Assembly: GCF_001044235.1 (NCBI RefSeq)
Contig: NZ_JYNL01000030.1
Coordinates: 300,881-364,880 of the forward strand
Direction of reading: 5' to 3'
Source: Mycolicibacterium chlorophenolicum
Lineage (GTDB): Bacteria; Actinomycetota; Actinomycetes; Mycobacteriales; Mycobacteriaceae
DNA length: 64,000 nucleotides
The translations under genes were made by a program, and so were the position numbers. Below the pieces are notes generated by a model. The model ran no database searches. It was not told the DNA's origin and was given only the letters and a program-made list of their open reading frames with translations. Positions 60,084-64,000 of the stretch are shown here, in pieces; the stretch's first letter is position 1, and each line of letters begins with the position of its first letter.

Positions 60084-60467
60084 TCAGGCGCCGGTGCGAC
60101 GCGGCCGGCGCACCGCCCCCCACAGCCCGACGCCGATGCCGACCACCGCACCGCCGAGCCCGATCGCCTTCTGGGAGCGGCCCAGCTGATCGTGCACGCT
60201 GAGCCCGCCGATGAGGTCGGCCGCGTCGGCGCCGCCCGAGGCCAGAAACCAACCGCGGGTGTCGCGGTCCTGCAGCGCCGCAGCGACCAGCATGGCGCCG
60301 ATCAACGCGTCGCGGTACCCCATCGAGCGCAACAGCAGCCGCGCGGTGGGTGGCGGATCCCCCGGGTCCCCCCAGAGCCGGTTGGCGCGCAGCGGATCCA
60401 CGAGGAACGAGATCCCCGAGGTGAGGCGAATGCCGCCGGCGACCAGGGCGGCGCGATCGAGAGCCAT
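60084..60467 (-). CDS. DUF4267-like small membrane protein
   Basis: A 127-residue protein with three to four predicted membrane helices: AALVAGGIRLTSGISFLVDP, ARLLLRSMGYRDALIGAMLVAAAL, and a C-terminal GLGGAVVGIGVGLWGAVRR. The pattern GYRDALIGxxL with a DxRG loop resembles the DUF4267 family. It lies six bases after the SpoIIAA-like gene on the same strand, so the two are probably co-transcribed. Function unknown. Confidence 0.7.
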   Translation of the reverse strand: MALDRAALVAGGIRLTSGISFLVDPLRANRLWGDPGDPPPTARLLLRSMGYRDALIGAMLVAAALQDRDTRGWFLASGGADAADLIGGLSVHDQLGRSQKAIGLGGAVVGIGVGLWGAVRRPRRTGA

Positions 60468-60473
60468 CGGGGG

Positions 60474-60842
60474 TCAGCCGGCGGCCCAGGCGGCGGCCTG
60501 GTCCAGCTCGGCGAGCGGGTACAGCGCGATCTCGCCCGGCACCATCCACGCGAAGGCGTGCAGCGTGTGCACCACCCACTCCTTGTCGGTGACCACCGCG
60601 ACGCGCCGGAACGCCGCGTGATGGCGGATCAGCGCCCCCAGCCCCAGACGCAGGTCCTCGGCCAGGCCGCCGGGACCGAACCCCTCGTAGTCGTCGGCGA
60701 TGACCTCGACGAGCCTGATCTCACCGGTTGCCAGCATGTCGTCCATCGCGGGCCGGAAATCGCGCAGATCCTGACCGCGCAACCGGCCCGAGACGCGGAT
60801 TCCGGCCACCCCCGGCGGCATGTCCTGGAGTATCTCGATCAT
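60474..60842 (-). CDS. SpoIIAA-like (STAS-fold) protein
   Basis: A 122-residue protein of the SpoIIAA-like family. MIEILQDMPPGVAGIRVSGRLRGQDLRDF gives strands one and two, RLVEVIADDYEGFGPGGLAEDLRLGL the central strand-helix, and VAVVTDKEWVVHTLHAFAWMVPGEIALYP the end. Such proteins in proteobacteria and actinobacteria have no regulator-kinase partner nearby and an unknown role. It is the first gene of a two-gene unit with the DUF4267-like protein. Confidence 0.8.
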   Translation of the reverse strand: MIEILQDMPPGVAGIRVSGRLRGQDLRDFRPAMDDMLATGEIRLVEVIADDYEGFGPGGLAEDLRLGLGALIRHHAAFRRVAVVTDKEWVVHTLHAFAWMVPGEIALYPLAELDQAAAWAAG

Positions 60843-60896
60843 GCTGGGCAGTCTGGCACGCCGGCAGCGTGCCCGGGCGTGATCCGGCAGGTGTCG

Positions 60897-61781
60897 TCAA
60901 TTCTGGCGTGGCAGAAGCTCTTTGGCGAAGGTGTTCAGGAAGTCCTGGGTGCTGATCGAACCGGCGGGCCGGAACACGAATTTGGTGAGCCCCGCGGCGA
61001 TGTAGTCGTCGAGCCGGCGGTGCAACTGCGACCAGTCGGCGGCCACCAACTCGGCCGGATCGAGGTCGGGACGGCGCTTGCGGATCGCGGCGAGCACCGG
61101 GGCGGGCAGCTCGCCGTCACCGACGGCGAGGTTGATGCCGTAGTGGTCCTCGGGCACCTCCCGCCCGGCGGCCGCGGCGGCTGCGCGGATCTGCCCCACC
61201 GCCTCCCCTGCCTCCGCCGGGGTGAGGAAGCTGCCCAGCCAGCCGTCGCCGTAGGCGCCGATGCGCCGGTATCCCGCCGGTGACGAACCGCCCAGCCAGA
61301 TGTCCAGCCGCCCAGGGGGTTTGGGCATCACCGTGGCGTCGCGGACGGAGAAGAACTCGCCGGAGAACGAGACGGTGTCTTCGTGCAGCACCCGGCGCAG
61401 CAGCTGCAGCGACTCGTCGAACACCGCCGCGCGCCTGCCCTCGGGCACCACGAACAGGTCGCGCTCGACGGGCAGGGCCGACCGCAGGCCGAACACCGGC
61501 AGGACCCGCTTGGGCGCGAGCGCGGCCAGCGATGCGAGCTGCTTGGCGACCAGCACCGGGTTGCGGCCGGGCAGCACCGCCACCGATGTGCCCACCTTGA
61601 GGTCGCGGGTCCGGGAGAGCGCGAACGCCATCCCCACCACCGGATCGATCGCGGGCGAATAGACCAGCTCGGAGAACCACAGCGAGTCGATGCCCGCCGA
61701 CTCGAGCTGGTCGACGAACCCCGGCAGCGCGTCCGCGCCGACGTCGACCCCGAGGCTGACCCCGAACCGCACCTTCACCAT
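60897..61781 (-). CDS. Luciferase-like (F420-type) oxidoreductase
   Basis: A 294-residue LLM superfamily protein. VRFGVSLGVDVGADALPGFVDQLESAGIDSLWFSEL, VGTSVAVLPGRNPVLVAKQLASL and IWLGGSSPAGYRRIGAYGDGWLGSF are the typical blocks. ATG 61781 follows GAGGAGTCC. It is divergent from the alpha/beta hydrolase at 61846, with 64 bases between starts. Cofactor probably F420 by family; substrate unknown. Confidence 0.86.
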   Translation of the reverse strand: MVKVRFGVSLGVDVGADALPGFVDQLESAGIDSLWFSELVYSPAIDPVVGMAFALSRTRDLKVGTSVAVLPGRNPVLVAKQLASLAALAPKRVLPVFGLRSALPVERDLFVVPEGRRAAVFDESLQLLRRVLHEDTVSFSGEFFSVRDATVMPKPPGRLDIWLGGSSPAGYRRIGAYGDGWLGSFLTPAEAGEAVGQIRAAAAAAGREVPEDHYGINLAVGDGELPAPVLAAIRKRRPDLDPAELVAADWSQLHRRLDDYIAAGLTKFVFRPAGSISTQDFLNTFAKELLPRQN

Positions 61782-61845
61782 GGACTCCTCCCGCCGCGAC
61801 GACCACTCCAGCATGCGGCACGGTCGGCGATGACAGGATGTGGGC

Positions 61846-62598
61846 GTGGCAGAGCGCATCACCTTCCCCAGCAGCAGCGGCCCGACGCTGGCCGGCCTGA
61901 TCGACGTGCCGCAGGGCGAGATCCGCGGCTGGGGTGTGTTCGCGCACGGTTTCACGCTGGGCAAGGACTGCCCCGCCGCGAGCCGGATGTGCAAGCAGCT
62001 GGCCGCCGAGGGTATCGGCATGCTCCGGTTCGACAATCTCGGGCTCGGTCATTCCGAGGGCGACTGGGGCGACGGGTCGTTCTCGCACAAGGTCGACGAC
62101 ACGGTGCGGGCCGTGAGATTCATGAACGACTCCGGCCGTGAGGTGCGCCTGCTCGTCGGTCATTCATTCGGGGGCGCCGCCGCCATCGCCGCCGCCCATG
62201 ACTGTCCGACGGTGGCCGCGGTGGCCAGCGTCGCCGCGCCGTTCCAGCCCGCGCACGTGGAGAAGAACTACGACGCGCTGGTCAGCCGGATCGAATCCGA
62301 CGGTGAGGCAACGTTTCTCATCGGCGGCAAGGCGCTCACCCTGCGCCGGCATTTCATCGAGGACGTCCGCAACGCCGATCTGCGTGAGCGCATCAAAACG
62401 CTGCGGCGGGCCTTGCTGGTCATGCACTCGCCCACCGACAACACGGTCGGGATCGCCAACGCCAGCGACATCTTCCGCGCCGCACGGCATCCCCGCAGCT
62501 TCGTCTCCCTGGAGGGGGCCGACCATCTGCTCACCGAGAAGAACCAGGCGGCCCGCGCTGCGCGCATCGTCAGCGCGTGGGCCGACCCCTACCTGTAG
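61846..62598 (+). CDS. Alpha/beta hydrolase of the OsmC-associated type
   Basis: A 250-residue serine hydrolase. GWGVFAHGFTLGKDCPAASRMCKQLAAEG is the oxyanion region, LRFDNLGLGHSEGDW the second block, LLVGHSFGGAAAIAAAH the nucleophile elbow (Ser about residue 102), VMHSPTDNTVGI the Asp, and LEGADHLLTEK the His. The HGF and LGHSEG patterns resemble the hydrolase half found fused to OsmC domains; no OsmC domain is present here. GTG 61846 sits seven bases after AGGA. Convergent with the exported gene at the window end. Confidence 0.83.
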   Translation: MAERITFPSSSGPTLAGLIDVPQGEIRGWGVFAHGFTLGKDCPAASRMCKQLAAEGIGMLRFDNLGLGHSEGDWGDGSFSHKVDDTVRAVRFMNDSGREVRLLVGHSFGGAAAIAAAHDCPTVAAVASVAAPFQPAHVEKNYDALVSRIESDGEATFLIGGKALTLRRHFIEDVRNADLRERIKTLRRALLVMHSPTDNTVGIANASDIFRAARHPRSFVSLEGADHLLTEKNQAARAARIVSAWADPYL

Positions 62599-62607
62599 AA
62601 CGCACCA

Positions 62608-62642
62608 GTGGGCGGGTCCGCGCCTGCGCGGAGCCCGCCCAC
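62608..62642. terminator. Strong bidirectional hairpin between convergent genes
   Basis: GTGGGCGGG (62608-62616) with TCCGCGC (62617-62623) pairs with GCGCGGA (62626-62632) and CCCGCCCAC (62634-62642), leaving only a 2-base loop and one bulged G. Sixteen base pairs, almost all G-C, lie between the convergent hydrolase (stop 62598) and the exported-protein gene (stop 62653). There is no T-run on either side; a mycobacterial I-shaped or hairpin-only terminator is likely. Confidence 0.7.
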
Positions 62643-62652
62643 CGGCACGGGG

Positions 62653-64000
62653 TCAGTCCTGTGAACCGCCCGAGCCGGAGTCGGTGCTCTTCTTGGCGCC
62701 GGAATCCGACGCACCGGCCTTCTTGGCGCTCGATTCCGACGCACCGCTCTTCTTCGCCGAGCTCGCGTCACCCGCGTCCGAGGACGTGGTGTCGGGCTTC
62801 TTCTTGAAGCTGTCGCTGAGCTTGGAGACGCTGGCGTTGATCGAGTCCCGCACCTGCTTGACCGCTTCGCTGGTCGCCGTCGGCTTGCGGTGCTTGGGGC
62901 CCTTGGACGCCGCGGCACCGTCGTCGGTGGCCGGGGCCTCGGCGGCGGGGGCTTCCGCGGCGGGCGCCGCGGTGACCGCCGGAGCGGTCAGCGCCGTGGT
63001 GGCCTCCTGCGCGGTGGCCTTGTCCGAGGTCGCCGTGTCGGTGGTGTCGGCAGCCAGCGTCGACGTCGTCGTGGTCGTGGTCGTGGTCGTGTCGGGATCC
63101 TCGAAGACCGGGCCCGGAATCGGCTTGTTGTCCGGGTTGGGGACGAACGGGGCGCACAGCGAGCACTGCGTGCCGAGCACGAACGGGTTGAAGGCGGTGT
63201 TCAGGCCGCGGCCCAGGCTGGTCAGGCTGGCCGTGATCAGCTCCGGGGTCACCGGCTTGATCTGCGAGAAGTCCGGCGTGCCGGTCAGGCTGTCGTAGAA
63301 GCTCGTGAACGGCTTGGTCGGGTCGAGCTTGACGGTCTCGCCGGACCAGGGCACTTCCTGGCCGTCCGGATCCTTGACGTAGCACTGACCGTCGGCGCTG
63401 CAGCTGATGCCCTCGCGGGTTTCCGGGAACGTGTATCCCTCTGGCGAAAACAATGCGCCGATGTGACGAAGATCAAACATTTTGCTCAGAATGGCCGTGG
63501 GGTCGTCACACGCACCGGGGCCGGTGCCGGTGCAGCCGGAGTTCATCGGTAGCTGAGACGCGGCGATCGCGGCGAACATGTTGCCCAGGGGCACGGACAG
63601 GGCAGGGAACGGCACCAGCACGTTGGCGAGCGCCTGATAGCGGGGCACGTCAGCGGTGTCGGTGCCGAGGATGTTGGTGGGGCTGTAGACCCACCAACTG
63701 CCGCCGTAGTACAGATCGGCGCCGAGGCCCACGACGTTACCGTCGGGCTGGGTCAGGGTGATGCCCTCGTAGGTCGGCTGGAAGCTGGGGCCGCCATCGG
63801 GCTCGCCGCCCAGGTGGACGTTGCCGTCACCCAGCGCGGTGAAGAAGTTGTAGGGCGTATTGGCAAGCGCGATAAACAGGTTCGCCGGGATGTTGAACAT
63901 GTTCGTGCTGTCCGTGGTCGAGACGAACGGCGCCGCCGCGGGCAGGCCCGTCGGCTCGGCGCAGAGCGCACTCGAGCTGCCCGCGGCGCAGCTCTGGGTC
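62653..64000 (-). CDS. Large exported-type protein with Thr tract and Lys/Ser/Ala tail (5' partial)
   Basis: The reading frame stays open to the window edge, so at least 448 codons are present and the start lies beyond 64000. The visible part begins QSCAAGSSSALCAEPTG and continues through MFNIPANLFIALANTPYNFFTALGDGNV, a globular region with Cys in GCTGTGPGACDD, ISCSADGQCYVKDPDG and GTQCSLCAPF, which suggests an oxidised extracytoplasmic location. Residues from about 305 counted from the visible start are low complexity: a run of nine Thr, then Ala/Pro/Thr-rich sequence, then a Lys/Ser/Ala/Asp tail ending SGGSQD. The family is not named; similar multicopy exported proteins occur in fast-growing mycobacteria. 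Confidence 0.7.
   Translation of the reverse strand, partial: TQSCAAGSSSALCAEPTGLPAAAPFVSTTDSTNMFNIPANLFIALANTPYNFFTALGDGNVHLGGEPDGGPSFQPTYEGITLTQPDGNVVGLGADLYYGGSWWVYSPTNILGTDTADVPRYQALANVLVPFPALSVPLGNMFAAIAASQLPMNSGCTGTGPGACDDPTAILSKMFDLRHIGALFSPEGYTFPETREGISCSADGQCYVKDPDGQEVPWSGETVKLDPTKPFTSFYDSLTGTPDFSQIKPVTPELITASLTSLGRGLNTAFNPFVLGTQCSLCAPFVPNPDNKPIPGPVFEDPDTTTTTTTTTSTLAADTTDTATSDKATAQEATTALTAPAVTAAPAAEAPAAEAPATDDGAAASKGPKHRKPTATSEAVKQVRDSINASVSKLSDSFKKKPDTTSSDAGDASSAKKSGASESSAKKAGASDSGAKKSTDSGSGGSQD

Overview
The window is chromosomal DNA of high G+C content (roughly two thirds G+C by eye) from a fast-growing, probably pigmented mycobacterium (Mycolicibacterium-like). The evidence is an antigen 85C-type mycolyltransferase, a PepD/HtrA protease, a Ddn-type deazaflavin nitroreductase-family protein, four luciferase-like (F420-type) oxidoreductases, a carboxylic acid reductase and a carotenoid cluster of the kind found in Mycolicibacterium and Rhodococcus. 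No rRNA, tRNA, CRISPR array or prophage was seen.

Layout. 1-1.2 kb: the end of an IS21-type insertion sequence, a gene-free stretch, then a VapBC toxin-antitoxin pair with a two-site operator. 1.3-13.7 kb: a mosaic of small redox, hydrolase and regulator genes, with two paralogous HD-domain genes, a GlxA-type regulator, a truncated SDR pseudogene, and a luciferase-like reductase resembling the phthiodiolone ketoreductase. 13.2-20.4 kb: an HxlR regulator divergent from a carboxylic acid reductase (car), followed by an SDR and a DUF302-like gene, with an XRE regulator/SDR pair on the opposite strand. 20.6-31 kb: RibD-like reductases, PPOX proteins, thiD, pepD with a candidate MprA site, a Zn-ADH/beta-hydroxyacid dehydrogenase pair, a Ddn-like protein, an FKBP lipoprotein and a MASE1-GGDEF cyclase.

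31-39.5 kb is the most distinctive locus. An RpiR regulator and a class II glutamine amidotransferase diverge from five tightly packed genes: a glutamine-synthetase-like ligase, an APC permease, a class III aminotransferase, a FluG-type amidohydrolase and an Orn/Lys/Arg-type decarboxylase. Together they suggest a gamma-glutamylation route for making, taking up or breaking down an amine. It is similar in logic to the enterobacterial Puu pathway but built from different enzyme families, and it carries the two halves of fungal FluG as separate genes.

39.5-43.8 kb holds a TetR regulator with a perfect operator palindrome facing two SDRs (the first without the usual catalytic Ser and Lys), a VOC protein, a membrane protein and a RibD-like reductase. 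43.9-52.4 kb is a carotenoid end-group cluster: lycopene cyclase, CrtI/CrtD-like desaturase, glycosyltransferase, CruF-like hydratase and CrtU-like aromatising desaturase, with a PPOX protein, a YihY protein and a CDP-alcohol phosphotransferase interspersed. It predicts a monocyclic, possibly aromatic, glycosylated carotenoid. crtE and crtB are not in the window. 52.4-64 kb contains housekeeping and envelope genes: a CDF-like transporter, an NDH-2-like oxidoreductase, the antigen 85C-like gene, small secreted or conserved proteins, two methyltransferases, a luciferase-like protein and an alpha/beta hydrolase. The window ends inside a large exported-looking gene whose start lies beyond base 64000.
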